DNA from: Cinnamomum chago
Taxonomy: Eukaryota; Streptophyta; Magnoliopsida; Laurales; Lauraceae
Direction of reading: 5' to 3'
Length of the DNA stretch: 64,000 nucleotides
Assembly: GCA_038049695.1 (NCBI GenBank)
Contig: CP142461.1
Coordinates: forward strand, 40,907,501 to 40,971,500
Part shown: piece by piece, positions 1-12,909 of the stretch
Position numbering within the stretch: the stretch's first letter is position 1
How the letters are laid out: the number at the start of each line of letters is the position of its first letter
Program-made: the position numbers and the translations under genes
Notes under the pieces: generated by a model
Seen by the model: only the letters and a program-made list of their open reading frames with translations
Databases searched by the model: none
What the model was told of the DNA's origin: nothing

Positions 1-205
1 GGTAAAGTCCGCTGTTGAAGATAGTCTAGATCAATATGAACTTATTCTCTATGGCAAGTTCGCTCACACAATAGAGGGAGTGGTGATTGTAGTTGGATCA
101 AAACCGCGCCCCATAGAAGCTTTTTCCCACAAAGTTTCTTTGAGTATCGACTTTTAGGTGAATCAAATTACCAGCATTTATATTAGATTTGAATTATTAC
201 ATGAA
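1..205. repeat. Segment A, part 1 (paralogue of 47968-48205)
   Basis: Reads base for base, with scattered substitutions, like 47968-48205 about 48 kb downstream. Segment B there is uninterrupted across the point where a solo LTR enters here. The first 110 bases can be read in one frame (residues VKSAVEDSLDQYELILYGKF), and that frame is also open in the paralogue, so a captured or decayed exon is possible. I do not recognise the protein. The window starts inside the segment, so its true left end is unknown. Confidence 0.8.
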
Positions 206-720
206 TAGTGTGTGAGAACCCGACCCCTAATCTCTTGGATTAGTGTCGTTTTATTTGTGGATTAGTTCTTTTAGTGGGAGTAGTATTTTTTGGGTTGAGT
301 TCGTGAGCTAGAATGGTTTTTCTTCTAGTTTTGGGCTTTTGAGTGCTTTGGTAGCTTGTGGGGCCCTTTGGGGGTTCCCTTTTCGGCTTTGCTTTTACTT
401 GTGAGATTTTCCCGATCTGCTTCGTATTGTGTTTTTGGCCCATTGCATTCATCTTGAGGAATCCTACAACTTTCATGTTGATCCCATATCCATTTGAGAA
501 CCCGAAAACCGATTTCTTGGCCTTGAGGGCAAAACAGTCTTTTCACACCAAATCTGTACCCAAAACTCGATATTCTCGAAATCCGTGAAACATACACTTT
601 TTGGAAACTAGATATTTCGACGATCATTTCTTCCTTCTTCGTCGAATCCATCCGAGGTCCCGAATTAGATGATTTCAGCCACCCAAGTTCTTTAAGTTGT
701 GGGACCCATTCTCACTTGCT

Positions 721-727
721 TATAAAA
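721..727 (+). promoter_or_regulatory. LTR TATA box
   Basis: TATAAAA, followed within 100 bases by a pyrimidine-rich leader. The related LTR at 54433-57424 has ATATAAGG at the equivalent place (54936-54943). This fits an LTR U3/R boundary. Confidence 0.55.
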
Positions 728-1581
728 GGAGACCCTTCTCCTTCATTCACTCCATTCACCATTGTTCTAGCTGAGCCTAGGGTTTTCCATTGTGCAACTT
801 CTTCTTCTTCTTGCTTCTTCATCTCCAAGCCACATCAATATTTCATCAATCAAGCAATGGAGACCACCTTCTTCTTCCTCATCTTACAAGCTTTCCATTG
901 GTACCATTTGTGAAGAGAACCCTCCATCACAAGACTTTCCTTGAGCTTACCTTGTCCATTAGAGGACCTTCCAAGTAAGTGATTCTTCCCATCTTCTAGA
1001 TTTGTAATCTTCTAGCCTTAGAGAAGCTCCACCTTGATTATTGGAAAGTTTCATTGTCATTTCATTGGTTAACCCATTTTTGGGTTTGTTTTGGGGGTTT
1101 TTGTAGAGATTGTGGATCTTGAGCTTGAGAAGGGATTAGGAGCTTGATTTGCTTGATTAGAGTCAAAGGCAAGTGGATGAATGGATTGTTTTGATTATTA
1201 ACATGTTTTGTGAGAAAATCTTGATTCATTAATGGTTTTGGTGATTTTAATAGTTGTCTTTAATATGATTAATATTGATTTCAAGATGTGCTTATTGATG
1301 AGTTATTTCTCCCTTGTTAATCTCTTGGAAATGTATGCATCATATTGTCAAGGTTTCAAATGATTTCACATGAATGAGTTTTCTCCACCTTGTGATTAAT
1401 TGTGAATGGAAAGAATGGAAAGAGAGGAATTGGAAATGAGGAGCTCTTTAGCTCATGTTATTGTCTTGGAAACATGTATTTAAACCATCTTGTTTATGGT
1501 TCTTTGTGGCTGATCATGTGTTGGAAGGAAAGGAAACAAAAAGGAAGGAAAAATCAGCTTTCCCGGACCTGCTGTACCCAG

Positions 1582-1677
1582 GTCCGATCGATCGGACTGT
1601 CAGTAACTGTAAGGCTTTTTGGGCCGATCGATCGGACCCTGTACATTCTTGTACAGAAATTTCGACCGATCGATCGG
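1582..1677. repeat. Three CGATCGATCG palindromes
   Basis: GTCCGATCGATCGGAC (1582-1597, a perfect 16-bp palindrome), then CCGATCGATCGG at 1624-1635 and 1666-1677. The same position in the related solo LTR has a different palindrome cluster (55784-56015). Confidence 0.85.
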
Positions 1678-2346
1678 CCGGTGAAATTTGATATTGTGTT
1701 TTTTTGGAAACCTTTGGGCCTTCTATGAGTCCTAGGGGTGTATACCTTAGTGTTAAGACTAATTGTACCATAATCTAAGGTCTCTAAGACTAGGGAACTA
1801 AAAGAAAAGAATGGTGTTGATTTAGACACTAATTCTTGGTTCTAGGTGGGACCCTGGCTACCCTTTTTGGACTGTTTGGACCAAGTGTGAGAATGTCTTG
1901 AGCCGACACGCCTCACGGTTGGTTCGGTGGCATCGAAGTTCAATCCATTTCAATCTTGAACGGGATGGAACGACGCGATATCTTCTTTATATCTAAACAC
2001 AAGTCTATTTCCTTGGTTATCGCTAATTCTATTCCTTTCGATGAATGAATCGGTTGCTCGATGTTTCCGGATTTATGTCATGCCTAGGATGGACCGTTTA
2101 TAATCTTGATTCTTGCTATTGTAACATCTAGTACTACCCATAAGCTCATGTTAAGATTTTAAAGTAGTAAAAGTGCATAAGGAGCCCGGAATGTCTTCAA
2201 ACTCAAGGAGTACCAAGTAATTGTTATAATCGACATACGGGACCCCTATTCACTTAAATAGATCGTGAAATTTATACTTTTCCCGAAATTGTTATAGTTC
2301 ATTGTTTCACCTCTTTTCCCGAGATTTGCATTACATGACTTGTTTT

Positions 2347-2600
2347 CCCGAAAGCATTGGAGTTACTCTAGTAACAGTCATTTGTCCCGAAGTGCATTGC
2401 ATCACATGAAATGACAGTGTGCCCTTGAGCACCCCGTTTTACCCGTCTAATTATTGTACTTGATTTACTTGTTTCCCCGAAAGCATTGAAGTTACACTAG
2501 TAACAGTTATTTGTCCCGAAATGTATTGCCCGATATGAAGTGACAGTGTGCCCTTGAGCACCCCCGTTTTACCCGTTTATTTACTGTACTTGATTTACTT
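2347..2600 (+). repeat. Two tandem units of about 129 bp in the solo LTR
   Basis: CCCGAAAGCATTG recurs at 2347 and 2476, and each copy is followed by a shared GACAGTGTGCCCTTGAGCACC block. The related LTR at 54433-57424 carries only one unit (about 56232-56330). Confidence 0.85.
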
Positions 2601-3097
2601 ACATATGTCTCGATTGGTTTTGACCTATGAGTCGACATCACTAAGCTTGGATACCTTGTCGGTTTGATCCACCGACTTGGAAATCCCTCTCCCGTCCCGC
2701 CAGCTGCAGTTTGGATCCCGATACCCGGTTATTGCCGTGGTCCCGTCCCGATACCCGGTTCGCTACCGTGGTCCCGTTCCCGTTCCCGTATATTTATTAT
2801 TGTATATATGATTTACGTTGAGTCTCCTCACCTTGTGTGACTGAGACCAACGTCCCGCTCTTGTCACTTCGGTGATAGAGGACTTAGCTTCTTGTGATTG
2901 CCATCTTGCCAGTTCCCGATTCCTTGGACACCCGACATGGTTTATATTGCTTACTTGTTTTCAGATAAATGATTCATTGCTTTCATGAAAGTTCTTATTT
3001 AGATAAGTGTTAATGCTCTCTATTGTAAATTCAGTCACTATTATATTGTTTTATGTCCTTTGCACACGTACATGTTTTACATGAATGCCGGTTGGGT

Positions 3098-3710
3098 GAA
3101 TACCCGTGCTTTTACATATGGTTCTAACGATCGATGGTTTTGCTAGAGTTATATGATTACACATGTTTTAAAATGAATACCCGAGTTATTAAATGTCCAT
3201 GCTTTGGAATGCGTTTTAAATGACACTCGTTTTGTTAGATCCCGATGTTTATACATGTTTTAAGTGAATACCCGGATTGCTAAACATTCGTGCTTTGTTT
3301 TAAATGACACTTGTTCTGCCAGGTCACTATGTTTATACCGGTTTCAAATGAATACCCGATTTGTTAAATATCCCTGTTTTGAAATATGTTTTAAATGACA
3401 CGTGTTTTGTCAGGTTTCTATGTTTATACCTGTTTCAAATGATTACCCGAGCTATTTAACATCCATGCTTAAGAATATGTTTTAAATGACACGCGTTTTG
3501 CCAGATCCTTATGTTATACCTGTTTTAAAGGAATGCCCGATCTGTTGAAGATCCATTCTTTGAAATATGTTTAAATGAACGTGGTTTTGCCAAACTTCCA
3601 TATTCATATATGTTTTCCACGAACACCCGATTGTCAAATATCTATGCTTTTATAGATGATGTAAATGAACATATGCTTTATTAGATCTTCCTGTTTTAAC
3701 CATGTTTGAA
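3098..3710 (+). repeat. Degenerate tandem array, about 7 units of 77-91 bp
   Basis: GAATACCCG or a close variant starts at 3098, 3175, 3266, 3350, 3441, 3531 and 3621. Units share a TGTTTTAAATGACAC block. The array is missing from the related solo LTR at 54433-57424 and accounts for much of the length difference. Confidence 0.85.
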
Positions 3711-4368
3711 AAGAATACATGTTTTATCCGAGATTCCTGAGTTTTCACCCGTTTAATTATATGCAGCACTTGATCGATTAGCATGATTTATTATATGTTT
3801 TATTCTTTAGTATATTCGTGATCTTTTCATCCACCTGCCAGACCGTCGTGTCTGACCCACTACTTTTGGTACTCAGGTTCAGATTTCTTCGCCCCGAGTT
3901 GAGTGCTTTTGTTGCCTGTAGAGTCATGCTTTGCAGGTTAGTTTGTCGGCTATGTCATGTAGACATTGAGCTTGACATCGGAGCTACGTCACATTTGGGT
4001 AGTAGTTTATAGCTTATTGTTGTATGGCTTTTATTAGCCTTTTTCTTGGGATTCTTAATTAATGCACATTGATAATTGTAACTTGAATATATTGGGAATG
4101 TAATATCCTGTTACTGTCAGCTCCGTAAATTATTGTGATGGTTACTCCAGTCTGGTATGATTCTTGATATAATAGCTATGGGCTAAAGGTTGAGTGCGAC
4201 ACGGAATCCGATGGCCACGGACTTCGGGTCGCAACGCCACAAATGCTTCCGCAAAATATTCAGAATGTGTTGTCTTCACACACGCGGATCCTGGGAGAAG
4301 TAAAATATAATTATACCTTAATCCCATTTCCCGCCCCCGAGGTTCTGGTTCGGGGGCGTGACATAGTG

Positions 4369-5579
4369 TTAATTTAAATATATTTAATAATAATAATAAG
4401 AAGAAGAAGAATTACATAAATGATCTTGGTCTAAGTCCATTGGGACCATCAAGTCTCACCAAAATTTGTGCTAATTAAAAAGTTGGCCTTGGTATCCGAT
4501 GGAGACGAACCGAACATAGACCCTTTTATAGCCTTAATTAGACGAGGTGATCTATTGGTAAGGTTGTCCCAAAATAAGCCTAAGTATTAACTTGTTGCAA
4601 GTTTTTTTGAGTTGTGAGAGGTTTGTGAAGTCACTTGGTCCCACATAGGTTAACTCTATACCCTTAGATTTATCCACGATGATAAAATGTCATGCATGAA
4701 TTAAGCCAACAGTTGGGATAACCTTAAAACTAAGGGTTTTATAAACACAAATACATCCAATCTATGGCAACATGTTAACCCGTGAATAAAGACAGATAGT
4801 TTTAACATGAAAACAACAAAGATTACCAATATTTGAGCAAGTATGTTGGAATTAAAATTTAATCACCATTAAATCAATCAGGTGAAAAAAAAAGTCAATC
4901 CAGGGCTAAGAATTGTCTAATTTTGAGGCCCTTCAATTAAGGTCTTTGACAACCAATAGCATTATTTTTGGCATCCTAACACAACAATGCCTCAAAAGTG
5001 GAGGGTGCAATTGTGTGACTTACATGTTGCATGCAACCTCTCTACGCATGCTATAATTAAGGACATCGCTCATTCCAATTAAGTATTAACTTGGCAGTCA
5101 TATGTTTCTTTTCTCCGATAATAATATTCTTATACTTATTAAATTTTTTCTTAACATTTAAAAATAAATTTATTTATTTCTAACAGCGCTTTTTCCTAAT
5201 ATTAGAGAAAAAACCTATATTTGAAAATACCTAAATTTTTTAAATAGATAAGTTTTCAAAACTTTGAAGACAATTGAAACACAAAATAATAGGGCTCATA
5301 GTAATGACTCCAAATTGCGCAAAATAGTCATTTCCTCCTTAATTTAAGACTTAGAGTTAAATCTCACTCTAATCAAAGTAGGCCAATATTAGATTGATCA
5401 TATGTTAACCAATCCACCCATAAATAATTACTGAAAATGTGTAGATTGGCTACTTTTGATCATTTAAGTACTACAAAGCATATGGTAGACACAGATAGTT
5501 GAGTTCATTGACTTGCTACTTGTGATCGTTTAATGCCTGTGATGCTTGTGGCAAGCATGGATAGTTGAGAGCACAGGAC
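4369..5579. repeat. Segment A, part 2 (non-coding, AT-rich)
   Basis: Resumes the alignment to segment B (48210-49672) directly after the solo LTR. Segment B has an extra 242 bases at 48948-49189. No gene, RNA or clear transposon end is seen. Confidence 0.75.
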
Positions 5580-5889
5580 AAACATGTTAGACCTCTTTAG
5601 ATTTTAATTTTATGTTAGCATATGCATTCATTTTAATCATATCTTAAAGTTTCACATATGTATCATATTATTACGAAAATCATAAAATCTAGACTTGCGT
5701 GTGGATTGCATAGTTTGACAAAATCATGTTTTTAACAAACGTCTTTTAGTTGATTTTATCATGTTTTCAAACTTGCCTTTCATGACTCAAAATTCCTTTC
5801 TTAGATCAACTTTACAAAGATCAATTTTTACAAGGGATTCTAGGTTAGATCTTTAGGTCGTCAAAAAGCTCAAATTTTACATGTTAGTG

Positions 5890-6258
5890 ACATGTCGGTC
5901 AGGGTTCGGCTAACTAAGTTAGGAACTGACCCTCACCGAACCAATTTCGCTTCCAATTCTAGCAAGCTCAGCTTTTCTGTCGGTGAATCTGTCGGTCAAG
6001 GTTCAGTTAACCGAACAGGCTATCTGACCCTCATAGAATCAACTTCGGTTCCGAAACTAGAGAGCTTGTTTCTCTGCGTTTTTTATGTTGGTGAAGTTGT
6101 TGGTCACCTCTCGGTCAACTGAACTTTTTCGATGAACTGACAATGGATATACTTCGAAAATTTTATGACCATTAGAATATGACCGTTGAGTTCAGTTAAT
6201 TGAACCCAGAATTTGGTTAACCGACAAGAGTGTAAGTTGAGACATTTTGCTATAAAAT
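5890..6258 (+). promoter_or_regulatory. LTR promoter: GGTTAACCGA/GGTCA motif cluster and TATA box
   Basis: Repeated short motifs (TCGGTCA, GTTAACCGA) lie in 5890-6235, and TATAAAAT follows at 6251-6258. The same layout, with GGTCGACC-type palindromes, occurs in the other LTRs of this family. Confidence 0.5.
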
Positions 6259-7029
6259 TGAGCCTTTCCTTAGGATTTAAAAATTACTTTTTAGAAATCT
6301 TTTAAGAGCAATTAGACCAAGGATTGGGAAGCAAGTTAGGGAAGCTAGAGTGGGATTTGGGAAGCAAAGATGAGTTAAATCTCTTAGTAAGTTTTGTTTT
6401 CAACATCATATGTTTCATGCTTTGTTTAAATGATTGGTAAATCAATTTTAGCATGCGAACTATGATTTGTTGAATCGATTACATATATTTAATCTCTAAT
6501 TTACATTGTTTTGGAGTCTCCATTTAGATTCAAACCAAGTTGTTTTCTATTTTATAAATCATGCTTTGCCAATATGTTTGATTTTATTTGTTGCATGATC
6601 TTCACACTTGGTTGAATCTTTAGCTAGTTGTTTTCATTCCATAAACACATGGGAAAACTATTTTGTTTTGAAAACAACTATGCTCATGCATCACATGTTT
6701 TAGATTTGAAATTTCATACAACTTGCATAGCTTGATAAGTCATATCTTTACAAGTTGTTTATTTAAAGAACATGTGATTAGCATTTCCACTTCAATCAAA
6801 AAAATTGGGATTTAAACTTTCAAAAGCTTTAAGCTTACATTCATTGAGTTATCATTTTAAAACTTGATTGAGGTTCTCATGCATACACATAGAGCATTCA
6901 TCTTTGAATTCATATAGTGTATGTGTTAAGTTAGTTTTACATTTTCATATCCACCTAATTAAGAGGTATTGTGATTTAACTTAAATTGGATCTCTTCAAG
7001 TGTTGTGCCGACACTTCTTTGTGACAACC

Positions 7030-7215
7030 AATCTTGTTGTAAAGGTTATTGCTTAGCCTTAGAAAATCACAAGTGTTAAGGTTAGGGGTGAACCATAAAA
7101 ACCTAGAGGTTATTTCTTAGCCTTGGAAAGCATATTGTAAGGTTATTGCTTAGCGTTAAAAAACATTTTGTAAATGTTATTGCTTTGCCTTTTATAAAAG
7201 CATAGATAGTGGAAA
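7030..7215 (+). repeat. Tandem stem-loop units (TGCTTAGCCT...AAGCA) of the LTR
   Basis: About four degenerate copies of GGTTATTGCTTAGCCTT, several closed by AAAGCAT so that TGCTT can pair with AAGCA. The same array precedes the U5 block in all LTRs of this family. Confidence 0.6.
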
Positions 7216-7428
7216 TCCGGTGAAGTGTAGATACACAAGCTGGTAGTGGATGTAGGATTGAGGCCGAACCACTATAAATCTTAATGCCGAACCACTATAA
7301 ATCTTAGTGTGATGGTGTTTGATTTGTGGTGATTACTCTTGTTAGCTTTCGCACTTAGTTTCATAATCATCACTACTGATTAATTGATTTAAAGGAGTTA
7401 AAATTGGACATAATTGGTCACTAATTAG

Positions 7429-9446
7429 TGTTGGGATTGGTGTATGCCCTAAAGCCCACTGACTGCACTCACATCTCTGTTACTGGATATTTATTGGTTA
7501 TTTAATGGAATGACTTCTTTCTCTTATTACTTGTGTATATGTATGGTTGTATAAGGCCCATTGTTTCTGGTAAATGACTTGGGTGTGTAGTGGCTACACA
7601 CAGTTAGGTCTGAGTCATGGACACTTGAAACAATAAACTTGTTCATAACTGAGAGATGGAGTTGGGCACTTCATCTTGGTATAAGTTATAATGAGATACT
7701 CTCCTGTATTCAGGGTGACTTACCTAAGTCACGGAAGGCTTTTCCGGATTTATCTCATTAGTGCATGTGTCATGCATTGAACAGGACCACTTGAAGGTGT
7801 GATCTCTAAAATAGTACTATCACAGAGAGAGATCAACTCACCTCTTGCTACTGAGTGACCAGTGCTCTTAATCTTGAGCATTTGTGGATGAACTGACGAA
7901 GTTAAGTTCTTGTGCTTTAATTCACTATGGGTGAGATCCTGTTCATGGGTCAACAACTCTGTGTTTTGGGTGCTTGGGCTTGATTAGTTGGGACGTGCAA
8001 ATGCAATATGGAATCTATGCCATTGAGTAATGGAATGATCGTCCTCTTAGAATTATCCGATTAATCATCAGAATCTAAGATCTTAGTATATGGATGTTCC
8101 ATATGGATATTGAACTTGTGGGTCGCTCCCTGGATCAAGAGAATGATATCCGGATGATGATTAAGTCAAGGGTATGAAGTTCTAAGGATGAGATGTAATC
8201 AAGAAGGTAGATAGTACATCGGTTAACCTACTTGATTATGGATGTTACATAGAGGGGCATTATAGTCATTGTACTTGGTAGGTCAAAGACAATCGTCTAT
8301 TTATGATGAGCTTTATTTGTAATTTAATATTTGTCCCTGGAGTGCAACCATAACTCTCTAGTGGAATGAGTTAGGGTTAAAATTATCTTAATGTTGCTAT
8401 AGGGTTAGCATGGACATTTTGGTCATTTTGGGAGCCAAGGGCAAATATGTCTTTTGGTCCCTCTTCTAGCCACTTTCCTATATTGGCATGGTTTCCTAAT
8501 TTAATTAGATGATATGTGGTTGAATTATTTTGTGGAAGAATAATTTTGAGTTTAAATTCTAATAGGCTCTTGATGGCATACATGAATTTAACTCTAGCTA
8601 AATTATTTACTAGTGGGCCATGGTGTGTTTAGCTATCTTGTGGGCCAGCCATAAGTGGAGCCCCTTGTGTGAGGTTTCCAAGTTTGATTGGGTATCTTTA
8701 CTTGGAAGGAAAGACTCCTCTTTGGGTAAGAATTCCATTAATTAAAGGTTACTATTTTTAGTGTCTTTAATTAGTAAGTGTTGCACAACTAAAGGGGAAG
8801 GTTGCTATTCTTTTTAGGGATTGACATTCCTATTGGAAAGAGTATTCCTTAAAGGAATCAAATCTTTATAAATACATGGGAGTCCCCTTGGGCGTGAAAC
8901 ACATGAAAAATAGTGGCTGGAATTAACCCTAGGGCGTGAGACATAGAGGCAACAGCTTGGAGTTCTTTTGGCCGCCCAAGACAAGAAGCAAGCACACACA
9001 CACGCCCAGCCCATTGCTGCCCTCTTCTTCTTCATAGGAAAGGAGATCAGGTCTTGGGTTGTTTCCACAAAGAGTAGTTCAGAAAACCCTTCTTAGGATT
9101 CCATAGTTTGATCCCACCATCAAGACCAATTAGATTGGGAAGTGGAATAGGAGAGAAGATCAAAGGAGAGAAAAATTCTGCAACAAATTCCTGCACCTGT
9201 ATTGCTGGTTGCAGGCTGGTTTCAGACCTTTGAAGTCTTTCTTTTCAGAGTTTAGAGGCACTCAAATCATCAAGGTAATAGTCCTCTATCATCTCCTTAC
9301 ATTATACACATGTTGATTATGATTTCATGGAGTTTTTATGCATGATTCATGGCTGGAAAATCAGATTAGTTTCAAGTTTTTAAAACTAGATCAGCCATGG
9401 ACGTCCTCTTGAATCTGATTTCAGATCTGTAATGCATTTACTTTCA
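7429..9446 (+). mobile_element. Nested solo LTR, 2.0 kb, family unassigned
   Basis: Starts TGTTGGGATTGG and ends TTTACTTTCA, with a 5-bp target duplication ATTAG at 7424-7428 and 9447-9451. The interrupted SIRE-like LTR reads through when it is removed. TATAAATA at 8868-8875 supports plus orientation. It has no internal domain, primer site or coding sequence. Confidence 0.85.
8868..8875 (+). promoter_or_regulatory. TATA box of the nested LTR
   Basis: TATAAATA, about 1.44 kb into the LTR. A promoter is inferred only from motif and position. Confidence 0.45.
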
Positions 9447-9492
9447 ATTAGAAGCTCACCCTATTCACCCCCCATCCCAGACTTTAAAAACA

Positions 9493-9553
9493 ATCATCAA
9501 TTAAGATATCCATTAAGATATTGCCATAACAAAAGTGAAATATCCATGCCACT
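9493..9553. repeat. Segment A, part 3
   Basis: ATCATCAATTAAGATATCC aligns with segment B at about 49673-49734. It is a short non-coding spacer between the SIRE-like solo LTR and the MITE-like element. Confidence 0.75.
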
Positions 9554-10776
9554 TAAGGGGGTGTCTGGATAAATGCATAATATAATATCAAAATACTTTA
9601 GATATTGTAAGATTTCATTATCATAGAACAAAATAATGTCATATTATTATATTTTGTCACTTATGGTGTTTGGCAGTTTCCACATATTTCAATATACCTT
9701 TGAAGTGTTTGACACTTTAAAAAAAAAAAACTCACAAGATGATATACGGAACAAGAAATGGAGAAAAAGTATTCAATTGACCCAATGAAGGACCCACAAA
9801 TTAGTAACCACATGTGTCATGTCCCCCGAGCCCGATTAGAAAATAAACCGGATCCGAGGAGTGAAATTTTGGGCCAATTAAAATTCTTTTTGCCCCTTTT
9901 GGCCCAAGGATCGTAAGTCCGCTGTGAGGATAATGTATTTCAACCTCAAAACATAAAATAATAGCGGGATTCATATATTGATATCAACAATGGATAATAA
10001 ATCTCAATTAAATTTAAAGTTGCAAGCAACAATTAAAGTTAAAGAAGAAGTTAATTTAATTACTATGGCCATCCAATAAACTAAGACAATTAAACAACAT
10101 AGAGTCAATGAAAGAAAGTTCAACGAAGAATAACAATGAATTAAATTAAATCTAATGTTTGTCCCAAAGTGAGTCTCCGATCATGTGCCTGGTAATGATG
10201 ACGCTACTCTACGTCACCGGCACTCCACTCCCGTGCCTCCTCTGCTGGTTGGAGATCCTCTGGGATCTCCTCACCGGCCTGCTCCTCGTAGTAGTATTCA
10301 CCTGAGGAGTCTGCACACCAAGGAACCGAGTTAAGGACATGTTGAGCAATAGATAAGCAAGATATAATTAAAACATAACATGCATCAAATATAAGAGTAA
10401 TGACAAGTACAAGATCGTAGGAATACAAGGAACAATACTAGGCTTGTAGCATGAGTAAATAATCATCAGAATCAAAAATATAAATCCTAGCAATACTAAC
10501 AATCACCACTACCAATGTAATGCAATGCACAAGAGGGAGACTCCGTGGATGTCCAAGCCACCTCACGGGGTACCAGTAACAATCCTATCCGGACTACTGA
10601 TACCAAAGTCCGGCTCCAGAGGGATCCAAGCTCCCGGTCCTAGGAATAGTGGCACGGTCCAAGCACCTTCCCAACTATTCAACGCCATGGACGCCGTCCA
10701 AAGTCGACTACCCACCCCGATGTCCGAGTAACCGGCCCATCAATAAACCCCATACTGCAGCTGGCCATGATATGCA

Positions 10777-10822
<46 letters not shown>
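10777..10822. repeat. (AAT)n microsatellite
   Basis: About 15 AAT units. The other LTR has a shorter run at about 25107-25133, so the locus has changed length since insertion. Confidence 0.95.
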
Positions 10823-10824
<2 letters not shown>

Positions 10825-11600
10825 GTGGTGTTGACACGTGGGAAAAACCAAGTCAAGCAAGTCTGGTTAGCTCAGCGAACAAAGCGTGTTCTTAGGGATT
10901 ATCTCATTTAAACAATACAAGATAGGCCATCCACACGATAATCCCTTACATTCTAGCCAGTCATGTTTATCAATATACGATACATGGTTCCTAAGGTACA
11001 CTCTAAATCAGGTCCTTGTTCTAATTCTACAAGAGTTTATGTTTCATAATTAATTAGGTGTTTTATGCCAAGAGAGTGTACAAGGATACAAGATCAACGG
11101 ATACGATTAACAAATCAAGGAGAGATTACAATCCAATCCTAGGCAAGTGTTGTCATCCATGTACCATATGTGGTTTAACGGAGTGCGTGGGGAATTCGAA
11201 TCATCAATGCTTATAAAGAATTTCCTTGGTGTACAATCATGTTGAGCATTGATTGATTCAATTTCATACGCATTCGGTTAAACCATACACAATATACGAA
11301 TACCTAAACAACCCATCGAAGCACACCAAGCCATGTGCTACGATTTCAAGACCCCATTAATAGTCACGTGAGAGTGGTTTCATGGTTTCCAATGTCTAAG
11401 GCCCAAACCTTGGCTAACAATCTCGTTAATAACAAGAAAGTGGTCTAAATAATTAATCTCCTTAGCTACCTCCCTTCCCAATCCCCAATCATCGCGAGAC
11501 ATGTATCATTGGATTCTACACTCAAAGAGCTTTCGAACGGTATATAGCTCGTGAAATTCAGACGTATGGTTTAGAAGTTATGGCCCATAGAAGTTTGCCC

Positions 11601-11830
11601 CTTTATATATATAAATTGCGACGGAATAACCATGTGTCCGATTCATTGGTGGGATAAACCAACAGTACCCATCATTCATGTCAGGTCATTCAACGTTTCT
11701 TTGTTTCCTTTTTCTTTTTTACTCATCTTATGCGTTGATGTCATGGCCATTAAAGGTTCAGTGGCCATTGAACGTTCTGAATGCTTCAGTGGCCATTGAA
11801 CGTTCGGAACGTCCAGCATCCTTCAACGTT
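11601..11830 (-). promoter_or_regulatory. LTR promoter: AACGTTC-type repeats then TATA
   Basis: Plus-strand 11750-11830 has repeated GGCCATTGAACGTTC units; AACGTT is palindromic. On the minus (sense) strand these precede TATATATAAAG (11601-11611) by about 140 bases. The 5' LTR has the same arrangement at 25917-26165, with an expanded TA run. Confidence 0.5.
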
Positions 11831-12877
11831 TTTTTTTTAAGTCAAATATAGAAACCCCATTTTTTTTGCAATCTTTCACCCAATCCATTCCAAAAATTCA
11901 CCTGCACAAAACTGAGCCACCATGCTCCCCCAATAATCCATTCCATCCATCATCATTTCCACTTACATCAATTAACAATTAAATTAAATAAACCCAAATT
12001 AATAACAGAACATGCTTGGAATTAGGAAAACCTAACAAGAAAACACATACATCCAATCAATGGAAGACATACACACAAGCTTAATTATAAAATGCAGATC
12101 TACTTGCCTTAACCAAGACGAATATTGGAATTGAGGAAATCTGAGGAGAAGCCCTAACACTGTAGAAACCTCAATCTACCCGACCAAACGCAATCTAACA
12201 CGCAAAGGAGAAAAAAAGAGAGGAAAAGATCAAGATCTAACCTAAATCTAAATAAAAAAGAATTGATTAAGAAGATGAAAGAGAGGGAAATCTTACCAAA
12301 TTGATGTCAATGGAAAGAGGAGATCGCGCGGAAGAAGATGAGCGGCTCGGATCGCAGAAGTGATCCTTCAGGGAAGGAGTTCTGGAGCCTTGGAAGAATG
12401 AGGAAAAATAAGAGGTTGTGGTAGGTTATCATTCGTTGTAGAGAAAGAAAAGATATTAGGGTTAATCTCTTGTTTAAGAAGAAAGGGAGGGAGAAAAGAC
12501 TAAGTTACCCCTTAAGTGGGTCCGGAGAAAGAATGAATTTTTAGAAGAGTTTCTGATCGTCGGATCGCGACGAGCTAGAAGAAAAAAATGATTAGTGCGA
12601 CGAGACCTTTCCAACGAACCCGAAATCATGGTGATAGGAATTTTTCCCAAAAAATACTCAATTTTCCTTATTTTGCAAACTACCCCCTACTAGGATCAAA
12701 CGAACTTGAAATCAAACGAAACTTCGCAGACACTATTTTAACACTAAAAGAAACTCACTCAAGGCCTAAACCCACTTAAATATCAAACAATACAATTAAT
12801 TATAGTAATAATAAAATAAACGGGTCAACGGGCCTGCTATTGGGCCCAATTGACCCAGTAAGGTCACGGACCTTACA

Positions 12878-12892
12878 TCTCTCACCTCTAAA
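12878..12892 (-). other. Polypurine tract of the chromovirus
   Basis: On the minus strand AGAGGTGAGAGA directly precedes the 3' LTR start TGTAAGG, which is where plus-strand DNA synthesis is primed in this class. Confidence 0.75.
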
Positions 12893-12909
12893 AAAAACAT
12901 TTGGTCTCC

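Larger units (their letters stand above)
211..4363 (+). mobile_element. Solo LTR, 4.15 kb, probably Ty3/gypsy type
   Basis: Begins TGTGAGAACC and ends GGGGGCGTGACA (TG...CA), with a perfect 5-bp target duplication TAGTG at 206-210 and 4364-4368. The empty site is visible in the paralogue near 48205. No terminal direct repeat, primer site or protein domain occurs inside, so this is a single LTR left by LTR-LTR recombination. A TATA box at 721-727 followed by a leader-like stretch supports plus orientation. It is related to the 2.99-kb solo LTR at 54433-57424: both share the block around GAGCACCCC and CAGCTGCAGTTTGGATCCC. The gypsy assignment rests on length and termini only. Short open frames inside are not genes. 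Confidence 0.85.
5585..9487 (+). mobile_element. SIRE-like Ty1/copia-type solo LTR, with a nested LTR
   Basis: Starts TGTTAGACC and ends GACTTTAA; relatives end GACTTTCA, so the terminal CA has mutated. The 5-bp target duplication AAACA lies at 5580-5584 and 9488-9492, and segment B has the empty site at about 49672. Without the nested LTR (7429-9446) it is about 1.88 kb, matching the 1.9-2.0 kb LTRs at 16431, 21346, 32023 and 45632. It shares their block GCCGAACCACTATAAATC. TATAAAAT at 6251-6258 gives plus orientation. Confidence 0.85.
9815..12877 (-). repeat. 3' LTR of the chromovirus, 3.06 kb
   Basis: Plus-strand ends are TGTCATGTCC and GACCTTACA. It aligns with 24154-29874 once the insert there is removed, with a few percent of differences by eye. 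It holds an AAT microsatellite (about 10777-10822). No coding sequence. Confidence 0.93.

Noticed and set aside
240-1829. Several 60-110-residue frames on both strands as genes
   Set aside because: All lie within a solo LTR, with no domain and no conservation in the related LTR.
211-4363. A complete element (LARD) rather than a solo LTR
   Set aside because: No direct terminal repeat, primer site or polypurine tract within it.
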